Source of the DNA: an uncultured Bacilli bacterium
GTDB taxonomy: Bacteria > Bacillota_I > Bacilli_A > RF39 > UBA660
Length of the DNA stretch: 18,901 bases
Reading direction: 5' to 3'
NCBI GenBank assembly: GCA_947629115.1
Contig: CANRCL010000012.1
Coordinates: 1-18,901, forward strand
This document shows positions 8,325 through 14,919 of the stretch, in pieces (the first letter of the stretch is position 1; the number at the start of each line of letters is the position of its first letter). The notes under the pieces are model-generated. The model saw only the letters and a program-made list of their open reading frames with translations, was not told the origin of the DNA and did not search any database. The position numbers were made by a program, and so were the translations under genes.

Positions 8325-9629
8325 ATGAAAAAGTTGCTAATGAATTTGGTAATGGTAATTTTATTGATTCCAACAACTTGTCTAGCAGTCACTTGTGATG
8401 TAGATGATTATTCTGCTGAAGTAAAAATTGATAAAAATAGTATTAGTTTAGGAGATAAAGCCTTTATTTCTGTTAGTAGTAATTTTGATTATAATGTTGA
8501 ATATAAATCTAGTATAAAAGATATGGTAAATATCGATGAAAATGGAGTAATTACTTCTTTAAAAGATGGACAAACTAATATTGGGGTTACGGTTAATTTT
8601 TTAGCCGATACTTTAAATGAAGAAATTGTAAAATCTTGTACGGTTAATTTAGCATTAGAAGTTCTATCTAATGATGCCTCTTTAAAAAGTTTAAATTTAG
8701 AAGAATTAGATATTAGTGCTATATTTCAAAGTGATAAATATGTCTATGATATTACATTACCTTATAAATATGATAGTGTAAATATTTTAGCCGAAGCAAA
8801 TAGTAGTAGTGCTAAAATAAGTGGAGCCGGGAAAAGATATCTAAATGAGGGCTTAAATGCTTATAGTATTATTGTTAGTGCTCCCAATGGAAATAATACA
8901 ATTTATAAGGTTAATATAACAAGAGAAGAAGCCAATAGTGATACTACATTAGAAAGTTTAGTAGTTGAGGGTTATCTTTTAACTCCCCAATTTAGTAGTA
9001 ATATTAAAAAATATCAATTAGATGTCGATAAATCAGTTGATGAGATTACTATTGCAGCCAAACCAACTTATAATTTTGCCACAGTTTTAGGAACCGGGAA
9101 ATTTACTTTAGCGAGTGGTAAAAGTAAGTACTATGTGACAGTTATTAGTGAAAGTGGTACGCAAGAGAGATACGAAATAGAAATTAATAAGAATAATGGC
9201 ACTAGTAAATTAAGTAAATTAGCCATAACTGATTATGATTTAAGCCCTAATTTTAATCCTGATGTTTACCTTTATAATGTGACGGTTAAAAATGATGTCT
9301 ATAAATTAGATATTAAAACTGAAAATACCGATAATGAACAAATTGAAATAATTGGCAATGAGAATTTTAAAGTTGGCGAAAACGAAGTAATTATTCGATT
9401 AACTAGTGAAGATAAAACCAATACAACTTATAAGATTTTAGTTAATAAATTAAGTGCGGAAACTGAAAAAATAATTAAAAAGAATACAACCTTATTAAAA
9501 ATATTATTAGTTTTATTTATTGTATCAGTAATCATAATGGCGGGCTTGATTGGTATATTTATTAAACGAAATACTAAAAAGAGTTATAAGTTAAAAAAAC
9601 GTAAAAAAGTAAGAAGCACTAGAAAATAG
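8325..9629 (+). CDS. Surface-anchored protein with cadherin-like beta-sandwich repeats
   Basis: A 434-residue exported protein. MKKLLMNLVMVILLIPTTCLA is a signal peptide. An Ig-like region (about 25-110) holds the NIDENGVITSLKDGQTNI pattern typical of BIG2 domains. Three repeats of the cadherin-like beta-sandwich type (Pfam family Cadherin-like) begin at about 116, 204 and 290; each opens with a 'L-x-x-L' strand and contains a 'Y-x-x-x-V' strand. A membrane helix spans about 388-414, then a very basic tail of Lys and Arg, so the protein is fixed in the membrane with its repeats outside. TAGGAG at 8311-8316 sits 8 bases before ATG 8325. The role is probably adhesive or structural; no enzyme motif is visible. 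Confidence 0.75.
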   Translation: MKKLLMNLVMVILLIPTTCLAVTCDVDDYSAEVKIDKNSISLGDKAFISVSSNFDYNVEYKSSIKDMVNIDENGVITSLKDGQTNIGVTVNFLADTLNEEIVKSCTVNLALEVLSNDASLKSLNLEELDISAIFQSDKYVYDITLPYKYDSVNILAEANSSSAKISGAGKRYLNEGLNAYSIIVSAPNGNNTIYKVNITREEANSDTTLESLVVEGYLLTPQFSSNIKKYQLDVDKSVDEITIAAKPTYNFATVLGTGKFTLASGKSKYYVTVISESGTQERYEIEINKNNGTSKLSKLAITDYDLSPNFNPDVYLYNVTVKNDVYKLDIKTENTDNEQIEIIGNENFKVGENEVIIRLTSEDKTNTTYKILVNKLSAETEKIIKKNTTLLKILLVLFIVSVIIMAGLIGIFIKRNTKKSYKLKKRKKVRSTRK

Positions 9630-9637
9630 TGCTTTTT
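9614..9637 (+). terminator. Rho-independent terminator overlapping the stop codon
   Basis: AAGCACTA at 9614-9621 pairs perfectly with TAGTGCTT at 9627-9634 around loop GAAAA, followed by T residues to 9637. The right arm starts with the TAG stop of the cadherin-like repeat gene. Confidence 0.8.
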
Positions 9638-9657
9638 ATATTAGTGGTGGTAGTAGT

Positions 9658-10209
9658 ATGTTTGAAGAATTAATTGATAAAATAGAAAGGATATCAATAA
9701 GTTATCAAATAAGTAAATTTTTAAATATCTTTTTAATTTTATCATATGTAGTATTATTTTTAATTATGTATAGTAGTGATTTTGACTACTTACTAATTAA
9801 TATTCTAATTTATTTTAGTGTGTTAACCTTTATTTTATTTATGAGTATTATAATATTTTTAAATACTAAATTAGAAAGGAAAATTAACTTTAATTTATAT
9901 AATAGTTATACCTATTTAATAAAAGATGCTAATGTTAAGTGTGCCGATACAATAATTGAATTTTTAAAAAACAATAAAATAAGAGATTTAGAAAACTTAA
10001 ATAAAATGCGTGAAGAATTTAAAAATATCTATTTACATGAAACTAAAATTCATAATAAAAATTATAATTATTTAACTTTTGGAACTATTTTAGCAACTTG
10101 TATTGCTTGTTATAATGAAACTATTAAAATGGTTGATATTCATAAATTAACCAATTGTATTTTTTGGGCACTAGTTATTTTTATTGTTTTATCATTATTA
10201 ATTTTTTAA
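9658..10209 (+). CDS. Hypothetical membrane protein, probably frame-broken at its 3' end
   Basis: I do not recognise this 183-residue protein. It has two N-terminal membrane helices (about 20-40 and 44-68), a charged middle segment with KFLNNK-like and DLENLNKMREEFKN helices, and one or two C-terminal helices (about 140-183). GGTGG at 9646-9650 is a reasonable ribosome site. The frame ends in TAA at 10207-10209 inside a run of six T and five A residues. An uninterrupted protein-like frame one base back continues for 40 more codons (see 10206-10331), so the annotated C-terminus may be an artefact or a recent mutation. No partner gene suggests a function. Confidence 0.6.
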   Translation: MFEELIDKIERISISYQISKFLNIFLILSYVVLFLIMYSSDFDYLLINILIYFSVLTFILFMSIIIFLNTKLERKINFNLYNSYTYLIKDANVKCADTIIEFLKNNKIRDLENLNKMREEFKNIYLHETKIHNKNYNYLTFGTILATCIACYNETIKMVDIHKLTNCIFWALVIFIVLSLLIF

Positions 10210-10331
10210 AAACTAAATTATTTGCTTATATAGAAGAACCGAAACAAGATATTATTAAGGGAATATATAATTCATTCTTAAAAATTGAGTTTAATTTTGA
10301 AAAATATCAAGAAAAGTTAAATAATTTGTAA
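10206..10331 (+). pseudogene. Out-of-frame C-terminal extension of the preceding membrane protein
   Basis: Reading in the -1 frame relative to the upstream gene gives LKTKLFAYIEEPKQDII, then KGIYNSFLKIEFNFEKYQE, ending at TAA 10329-10331. There is no start codon or ribosome site of its own. The junction is the homopolymer stretch T6A5 at 10202-10212. One extra T or A there would fuse the two frames into a protein of about 224 residues. A single-base deletion or a sequencing error is the simplest reading. Confidence 0.5.
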
Positions 10332-10346
10332 AGTAATGAAAAAGAG

Positions 10347-10376
10347 TTGTATAAATAAAAATAGATATGGTATAAT
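10347..10376 (+). promoter_or_regulatory. Extended -10 promoter of the 6S-like RNA
   Basis: TTGTAT at 10347-10352, an 18-bp spacer, then TATAAT at 10371-10376 preceded by TGG (TGnTATAAT). The predicted transcription start, about 10383, coincides with the first base of the RNA's closing stem. Confidence 0.75.
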
Positions 10377-10382
10377 ATAAAT

Positions 10383-10553
10383 ACCTAGTAAGGTAAGTTA
10401 TTCATATAAAACCGACTATATAGATAAATTGGGGAACTAATTATCTTGTGGTGTTGAATGCCTATACATTGTATGGGAATCCTAATACTTGATATGTGTT
10501 CTACCACCTGCGAGAGAGCGGGATTTTATCAAGATAACTACCACTAGGTTTTT
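10383..10553 (+). ncRNA. ssrS: Structured RNA, probably 6S RNA
   Basis: A stretch of about 170 bases with no reading frame but strong pairing. The ends close with ACCTAGT (10383-10389) against ACTAGGT (10543-10549), then GGT/ACC and AGTTAT/ATAACT. GTGGTG (10448-10453) pairs with TACCAC (10502-10507) to form an upper arm, whose tip holds CCTATAC/GTATGGG. The interior between arms contains a 3'-side hairpin, CCTGC/GCGGG. One long interrupted helix with a large central bubble and a small 3' bubble hairpin is the Firmicute 6S plan. The following genes, tcdA and rarA, are also its usual Bacillus-side neighbours. It has its own promoter, and T residues follow the closing stem. 6S RNA sequesters housekeeping RNA polymerase in stationary phase. 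No covariance search was run. Confidence 0.7.
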
Positions 10554-10567
10554 AAATGGAGTTTAAT

Positions 10568-11236
10568 ATGTATGAAAGAGTTATAAAATTAATTGGTGAA
10601 GAGGCTTTAAATAAAATTCATCAATGTAAAATACTTTTAGTAGGTTGTGGGGGAGTAGGTAGTTTTGTCTATGAAGCACTAATTAGAAGTGGATTCTATA
10701 ATATTGTCCTTATTGATAAAGATAAAGTTGATATTACTAATTTAAATAGACAATTAATTGCTAATTTAAATACTCTTAATGAATCTAAAGTAAAGGTGGC
10801 TCAAGAAAAAGCCCGAGGATTAAATGAAAACATTAAAATAACGGCTTTAGAGATGTTTTTAGATGAAAATAATATAAATACACTAGATAAAGATTTTGAT
10901 TTTATAATTGATGCTTGTGATACCTTAAATACTAAACTTGCTCTAATTAAGTTTGCTTTAGATAATCATATTAAAATTATATCTGCTATGGGGATGGGTA
11001 ATCGAATTGATGCTAGTAAAGTAAAAATTACGACATTAGATAAAACATATAATGACCCTTTAGCCAAAAAATTAAGAAAATTAGTAAAAGATGAAAGATT
11101 AAATTCAAAAATAAAAGTCGTTTGGAGTGAAGAAGAACCAAAACAAAAGGGTGTAGTTAATTCCATTATTCCAGTTCCTGGAGTAGCGGGTTTATTAATT
11201 GTTAGTGACATAATAAAAGAGATAGTTAATAATTAA
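10568..11236 (+). CDS. tcdA: tRNA threonylcarbamoyladenosine dehydratase TcdA
   Basis: An E1-like ThiF/MoeB-fold enzyme of about 222 residues. TcdA uses ATP to cyclise t6A37 of ANN-decoding tRNAs to ct6A. LLVGCGGVGSFVYEALIRSG is the nucleotide-binding loop, DKDKVDITNLNRQ the conserved ThiF segment, and FIIDACDTLNTKLAL and AMGMGNRIDAS match the dehydratase branch. KVVWSEEEP near the C-terminus is also typical. GGAG at 10558-10561, six bases before ATG 10568, sets the start; an ATG at 10556 precedes that site and is rejected. It is somewhat shorter than most relatives (about 250). The 6S-like RNA ends 15 bases upstream. Its TAA overlaps the stop of convergent rarA. Confidence 0.93.
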   Translation: MYERVIKLIGEEALNKIHQCKILLVGCGGVGSFVYEALIRSGFYNIVLIDKDKVDITNLNRQLIANLNTLNESKVKVAQEKARGLNENIKITALEMFLDENNINTLDKDFDFIIDACDTLNTKLALIKFALDNHIKIISAMGMGNRIDASKVKITTLDKTYNDPLAKKLRKLVKDERLNSKIKVVWSEEEPKQKGVVNSIIPVPGVAGLLIVSDIIKEIVNN

Positions 11237-12432
11237 CTACCTTTTTTCATATCATTATGGACTTTATTTAAATTATTTTCAATGGTATTATTTTTAGGAT
11301 GATAATAAATCACATCTTTAATATTATCGGGTAAGTATTGTTGACTGACCCACGAATTAGGATAATTATGAGGATATTTATAATTAGGATTACCATTTTT
11401 TATATGGGCTGGAACATTACCCGTACTACCTTTATGAATATCACTTAAAGCATTATCAATTGCCATAATAGCACTATTACTTTTAGGAGATAAAGCCATT
11501 TCAATAGCAATTTCCGCAAGTGGAATTCTCGCTTCTGGTAAACCAACTCTTTCGGCTGCATTAATCGCGGCATCAAGTCTAGGACCTATTCCCGGGTTAG
11601 CAAGGCCAATATCTTCATAAGCAATAACGGATAAACGCCTATAAATACTATCTAAATCCTCAACTTCAATTAATCTAGCCATATAATGAATAGTGGCATT
11701 AACATCACTACCTCTAATAGATTTTTGCAAAGCACTTAAAACATCATAATGACCATCTTCATTTTTATCGTGGAAAAATATTGGTTTACTATTTATATTT
11801 TTTAATACTTCTAAAGTTATTTCATGATTAATAGTAGAGTAGTAAGCCATTTCTAATAAATTTAAAGCACTTCTAACATCACCACTACTAATATGACAAA
11901 TATATTCTAAAGATTTATTATCTATTTTAATATTTTCTAAAACATTACACGCTTTTTTTAATACTTTAATTATATCTTTATCTGTTAATTCTTTTAATTC
12001 AAAAATTTGACAACGACTTCTAATCGCAGGATTAATCTTATGATAAGGATTACTAGTAGTAAGACCAATTAAAATAATGGTTCCTTTTTCAATATAGGGT
12101 AGAAGTATATCTTGTTTATCTTTATTCATCCGATGAATTTCATCGACAACTAAAATAATATCACCATAAAATTTAGCCTCTTCAATAGCCATATCAAAGT
12201 CTTCTTTTTTATTAATGGTGGCATTTAAAAATTTAGTTCTTAAACCAAGTTCATTACTTAAAGCATAAGCAATACTGGTCTTACCAATTCCTGGTTTGCC
12301 ATAAAAAATCATTGAAAATAATTTCTTATTTTTTACTAAATTAGTCAATATTTTATCTTTTCCTATTAAATGGTCTTGACCAACAACATCACTTAATTTA
12401 CTAGGTCTTAATTCATCCGCTAATATTTTCAT
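11233..12432 (-). CDS. rarA: Replication-associated recombination protein RarA (MgsA)
   Basis: A 399-residue AAA+ ATPase related to clamp loaders that acts at stalled replication forks. Walker A is GKPGIGKT at 45-52, Walker B ends in Asp97-Glu98 of ILVVDEIHR, and AIRSRCQIF supplies the sensor/arginine-finger region. The C-terminal half has DPGIGPRLDAAINAAERVG-like and SNSAIMAIDNAL blocks (here NPGIGPRLDAA) of the MgsA tetramerisation domain. ATG 12432 is preferred because AAAGGG lies 6 bases upstream; the in-frame ATG at 12447 lies upstream of that site. It converges on tcdA, with the two stop codons sharing TTAA at 11233-11236. Confidence 0.95.
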   Translation of the reverse strand: MKILADELRPSKLSDVVGQDHLIGKDKILTNLVKNKKLFSMIFYGKPGIGKTSIAYALSNELGLRTKFLNATINKKEDFDMAIEEAKFYGDIILVVDEIHRMNKDKQDILLPYIEKGTIILIGLTTSNPYHKINPAIRSRCQIFELKELTDKDIIKVLKKACNVLENIKIDNKSLEYICHISSGDVRSALNLLEMAYYSTINHEITLEVLKNINSKPIFFHDKNEDGHYDVLSALQKSIRGSDVNATIHYMARLIEVEDLDSIYRRLSVIAYEDIGLANPGIGPRLDAAINAAERVGLPEARIPLAEIAIEMALSPKSNSAIMAIDNALSDIHKGSTGNVPAHIKNGNPNYKYPHNYPNSWVSQQYLPDNIKDVIYYHPKNNTIENNLNKVHNDMKKGS

Positions 12433-12452
12433 AAATATCCCTTTCATAAGTT

Positions 12453-12461
12453 ATTATAGCA
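12453..12461 (-). promoter_or_regulatory. Extended -10 promoter of rarA
   Basis: On the minus strand TGCTATAAT reads from 12461 to 12453, matching TGnTATAAT. It lies about 20 bases before the rarA start. No good -35 is seen. A 13-bp palindrome, ATTATTAAATAAT at 12473-12485, sits between this element and the divergent recombinase promoter. Confidence 0.6.
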
Positions 12462-12488
12462 AAAAATAAGCGATTATTAAATAATTTG

Positions 12489-12497
12489 TGGTATAAT
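12489..12497 (+). promoter_or_regulatory. Extended -10 promoter of the tyrosine recombinase
   Basis: TGGTATAAT at 12489-12497 is a perfect TGnTATAAT. Transcription would start near 12504, which is an in-frame GTG, only 9 bases before the ATG at 12513. It diverges from the rarA promoter. Confidence 0.65.
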
Positions 12498-12512
12498 TTA
12501 ATTGTGATAATA

Positions 12513-13385
12513 ATGGAAGAATTAGATAAAAATATTATAGATTATTTAGATTATTTAAAGTATGAGCGGAAGTTATCCAATAATACTTATGAATCATATT
12601 ATTATAATTTAAAAATGATAAGTGATTTTTTTGATTCTAAAAAGGTAATTAATTTAAATGAAGATGATATTCGAAATTATTTATATAAATTAGATAAAAA
12701 TAGTAAAACTAAAGCCCATTATTTAACGGTTTTAAATTCTTTCTATGAATATATGCTAGAACTTAATAGAATAACTAAAAATCCTTGTGTTAATATAAAA
12801 ATGCCCAAACTTGATAAAAGATTACCTAAATATTTAACTTTTGAAGAAATAGATAAACTATTAGATATCGATTGTAAAAAGCCCATAGATTATCGTAATA
12901 AAGCCATGTTAGAGGTATTATATGCCACAGGAATAAGAATTAGTGAACTTTTAAATTTAACGAAGTCTAATTATAATAAAAGTGGAGCATATATTAAAGT
13001 AATGGGTAAGGGTAAAAAAGAAAGAATTGTACCTATTGGAGATATAACAATTAAATATTTAGATATCTATGTCGATAAATATCGAGGGTATATTTTAAAT
13101 ACTAAAGATTCTAATTATTTATTTGTCAATTATAATGGTCAAAGAATGTCTAGACAAGGATTTTTTAAAATATTAAAAAAGCAATGCCAATTAAGTGAAA
13201 TAAATAAGGAAATATCTCCTCATATAATAAGACACTCCTTTGCAACGCATTTACTTAATAATGGAGCCGATTTAAGAATAATTCAAGAATTATTAGGGCA
13301 CGAAAATATTTCTACTACGGAAATATATTCACATATATCTGATGAAAAAATTGCAAGTGATTATCAAAATCATCCACATGCATAA
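12513..13385 (+). CDS. XerC/XerD-type tyrosine recombinase
   Basis: A 290-residue site-specific recombinase with the Xer layout: an N-terminal core-binding SAM-like domain (YLKYERKLSNNTYESYYYNL) and a C-terminal catalytic domain. The catalytic set is visible: Arg in ATGIRISELLNL, Lys in GKGKKERIVPI, His-x-x-Arg in HIIRHSFATHLL, His in ELLGHENIS and Tyr in TTEIYSHIS. Length and motifs fit chromosome dimer resolution by XerC/XerD, but one cannot be told from the other without the second copy. The start is uncertain: ATG 12513 has no ribosome site, and GTG 12504 lies at the predicted transcription start, so the message may be leaderless. No transposon or phage genes adjoin. Confidence 0.9.
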   Translation: MEELDKNIIDYLDYLKYERKLSNNTYESYYYNLKMISDFFDSKKVINLNEDDIRNYLYKLDKNSKTKAHYLTVLNSFYEYMLELNRITKNPCVNIKMPKLDKRLPKYLTFEEIDKLLDIDCKKPIDYRNKAMLEVLYATGIRISELLNLTKSNYNKSGAYIKVMGKGKKERIVPIGDITIKYLDIYVDKYRGYILNTKDSNYLFVNYNGQRMSRQGFFKILKKQCQLSEINKEISPHIIRHSFATHLLNNGADLRIIQELLGHENISTTEIYSHISDEKIASDYQNHPHA

Positions 13386-13386
13386 A

Positions 13387-13415
13387 AAAAAGGAAGAGTT
13401 AATCATCTTCCTTTT
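13387..13415. terminator. Bidirectional Rho-independent terminator
   Basis: AAAAGGAAGA at 13388-13397 pairs with TCTTCCTTTT at 13406-13415 around an eight-base loop. On the minus strand the stem runs into eight T residues (13391-13384), a strong terminator for the microprotein gene. On the plus strand only four T residues follow, so it ends the recombinase transcript less firmly. Confidence 0.85.
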
Positions 13416-13428
13416 AATAAAGCAAATA

Positions 13429-13563
13429 TTATTTACCTTCGTTATTACGAGATCTTTGGTTGTTTTTAGAAGAATTATTACTTCTATTATTTGCTTCTTT
13501 ATTATTACTACGTTGATTATTTCTACTATTGTTGCTACGAGAATTATTACAATTTCTACTCAT
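13429..13563 (-). CDS. Asn/Ser/Arg-rich microprotein (44 residues)
   Basis: A small gene on the minus strand. From ATG 13563 it reads MSRNCNNSRSNNSRNNQ, then RSNNKEANNRSNNSSKNNQ, ending NNEGK and TAA. GGAGGG lies 8 bases before the ATG, one of the best ribosome sites in the window, and a strong terminator follows the stop within about 15 bases. Almost half the residues are Asn, about a quarter Ser and about a sixth Arg, with one Cys and no hydrophobic core, so it should be disordered and basic. I do not recognise it. A DNA-, RNA- or spore-associated role is possible from composition alone. The plus strand is open here too but lacks these signals. Confidence 0.6.
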   Translation of the reverse strand: MSRNCNNSRSNNSRNNQRSNNKEANNRSNNSSKNNQRSRNNEGK

Positions 13564-13670
13564 ATTTCTTCCCTCCTGATATTATTATGAGCAAATTTCA
13601 TTTATTAATACTTAACTTTAGGAATTATTTTTTGGCAATAAATGGGTAATTATATTGGTATAATTTGGTA

Positions 13671-14420
13671 TTAAAATAAGAAGTGATTTAATAAAATAAG
13701 GAGTATTCCTAGACTAAATCCCCAATAGATAAATTTTTCATTTTTATAAGATAAGGCTTTAGGAAGCATTTCGTGTATAGATAAAGTAATCATAATCCCG
13801 GCAACAAAAATAAGAGTAATACTAATCATTAAATCGGTAATATAATTTTTTAAGAAAATAAAAGCGAGTAGGGCACCCATTGGTTCAGCAATACCAGATA
13901 AAAAAGTGTTAAATAAGGCTTTCTTTTTCGAATGGGTTGCAAAGTATATTGGAACAGCAATGGAAATACCCTCGGGAATATTATGAAACATTATAGCAAG
14001 AGATAATTTTAAGCCTAAACTTTCGTCTTGGACACTTCCAATAAAAGTGGCTATACCCTCAGGTAAATTATGAAGCATTAAAGCCAGCATACTTAATATT
14101 CCAAGTTTATATAAAGAATTACTATCTTGTTTATCCATTAATTTATTAATATATAATACGGCTATAACTCCAATTAAAAAAGAAATAAGAACTAAAAACA
14201 TCGTTTTAGTAAAATGATAATGATTTAATAGATTAAATAATGATGAGGGAATTAAATCGGTTATACTAATGCCAATCATAATAGCAATGGAAAATGCTAA
14301 GCAAAAAGTAATAAATTTATTAATATTCTTTTCTTTAATATGAAAAAAGATAATTATTCCTCCGAGTAGAGTAGACATACCAGCCATTGTAGATATTAAA
14401 AAAGCATTTAGAAAAGACAT
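13671..14420 (-). CDS. zupT: ZIP family divalent metal transporter (ZupT-like)
   Basis: A 249-residue inner-membrane transporter with about eight helices. The two ZIP metal-site motifs are intact: HNLPEG at 117-122 in helix IV and HNIPEG at 146-151 in helix V. SGIAEPMGA and the late HEMLPKAL also match the bacterial ZupT/GufA group. It probably imports zinc, with iron and manganese as possible substrates. A GGTGAT ribosome site lies just before ATG 14420. No Fur or Zur operator is recognised upstream, and no clear terminator follows its stop. A 16-bp AT-rich inverted repeat (ATTATA, TTGG, TATAAT) at 13649-13664 sits just beyond the 3' end. Confidence 0.92.
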   Translation of the reverse strand: MSFLNAFLISTMAGMSTLLGGIIIFFHIKEKNINKFITFCLAFSIAIMIGISITDLIPSSLFNLLNHYHFTKTMFLVLISFLIGVIAVLYINKLMDKQDSNSLYKLGILSMLALMLHNLPEGIATFIGSVQDESLGLKLSLAIMFHNIPEGISIAVPIYFATHSKKKALFNTFLSGIAEPMGALLAFIFLKNYITDLMISITLIFVAGIMITLSIHEMLPKALSYKNEKFIYWGFSLGILLILLNHFLF

Positions 14421-14786
14421 ATTATCACCAATATAATCTTATGTACTAAATAGAAAATTAATTTAAGGATTTGAATAAATACAAATAAAATGCATCTTAA
14501 AATATAGTTATTAAAGCAATATAAAAAATGTAATTTTTGAATAGAGTAGTCAAACACCAATTCCATTGTGCAAAAGGCTTTCGGAGGTTTTGGTTAACAT
14601 AACATATATTAAGCAAGAATTGTAAAATTCCGTTTTTAAGCATTATTTTAGCACAATTTAAGCCATATCTTACACATCTACTATTAATAATATCATATTA
14701 TCGCAATATTTTAAATCGTTAAAAGAAAAATTAAAATAAAATTTCTTAAAATTATTTCACTCACACCTAGGAAGGAATGTACGTAT

Positions 14787-14814
14787 ATCCTTATAATTAA
14801 TATTAAATAAGGAT
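14787..14814. repeat. 28-bp imperfect palindrome with ATCCTTAT/ATAAGGAT arms
   Basis: ATCCTTAT at 14787-14794 and ATAAGGAT at 14807-14814 are perfect inverted copies. The spacer contains TTAATATTAA, itself a palindrome. The total of 28 bp can be divided as 11-6-11, the geometry of Xer dif sites, but the inner arm bases do not match the usual TTATGT arm. It could equally be a regulator operator. Confidence 0.6.
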
Positions 14815-14826
14815 TAATTACGCGTG

Positions 14827-14865
14827 TATATATCCTATTTATTTATATATTAATAAGGATATATA
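14827..14865. repeat. Second inverted repeat with TATATATCC/GGATATATA arms
   Basis: TATATATCC at 14827-14835 is perfectly inverted at 14857-14865 around an AT-only spacer of 21 bases. AATAAGGAT on the right repeats the half-site of the 28-bp palindrome. The two repeats are separated by TAATTACGCGTG, so four TCC/GGA half-sites occur within 80 bases. Confidence 0.55.
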
Positions 14866-14895
14866 TATAACCCAATTCAAAATATAAAAATGCAA

Positions 14896-14919
14896 TAAAA
14901 AAGAGTAGTGATTACTCTT
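14896..14919 (-). terminator. Rho-independent terminator of the HTH/eight-cysteine operon
   Basis: On the minus strand AAGAGTA (14919-14913) pairs with TACTCTT (14907-14901) around a five-base loop and runs into a T tract (plus-strand A residues 14897-14902). The stem overlaps the stop codon. Confidence 0.75.

Larger units (their letters stand above)
14421..14911. other. Largest gene-free region: palindromes and a G+C-richer patch
   Basis: No convincing gene is seen on either strand. From 14549 to 14594 there is a patch of about 44% G+C, much richer than its surroundings, with hairpin potential. TTAAGC appears at 14609, 14636 and 14658. The right part holds two inverted repeats (listed separately). 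The region lies downstream of the eight-cysteine operon and upstream of zupT, both minus-strand, so part of it must carry the zupT promoter; I could not pick that promoter out with confidence. Confidence 0.6.

Noticed and set aside
10202..10212. Programmed -1 frameshift site
   Set aside because: The T6A run is not in the reading register needed for a canonical slippery heptamer, and no downstream stimulatory structure is evident; a mutation or sequencing error is simpler.
12504..13385. Recombinase as part of a phage or integrative element
   Set aside because: No integrase-linked genes, attachment repeats or tRNA nearby; length and motifs fit housekeeping Xer proteins.
13342..13590. Plus-strand open frame of 82 codons overlapping the end of the recombinase
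   Set aside because: It lies opposite the microprotein gene, reads as Ile/Thr repeats, has no ribosome site and spans a terminator hairpin.
14422..14449. TTATGT-containing stretch upstream of zupT as a candidate dif site
   Set aside because: The right arm starts well but the left arm and centre match the Bacillus dif pattern poorly, and the site is not palindromic.
14538..14650. Minus-strand open frame of about 48 codons (KPFAQWNWCL) as a gene
   Set aside because: No ribosome site, and the region is low in coding character outside the G+C-richer patch.
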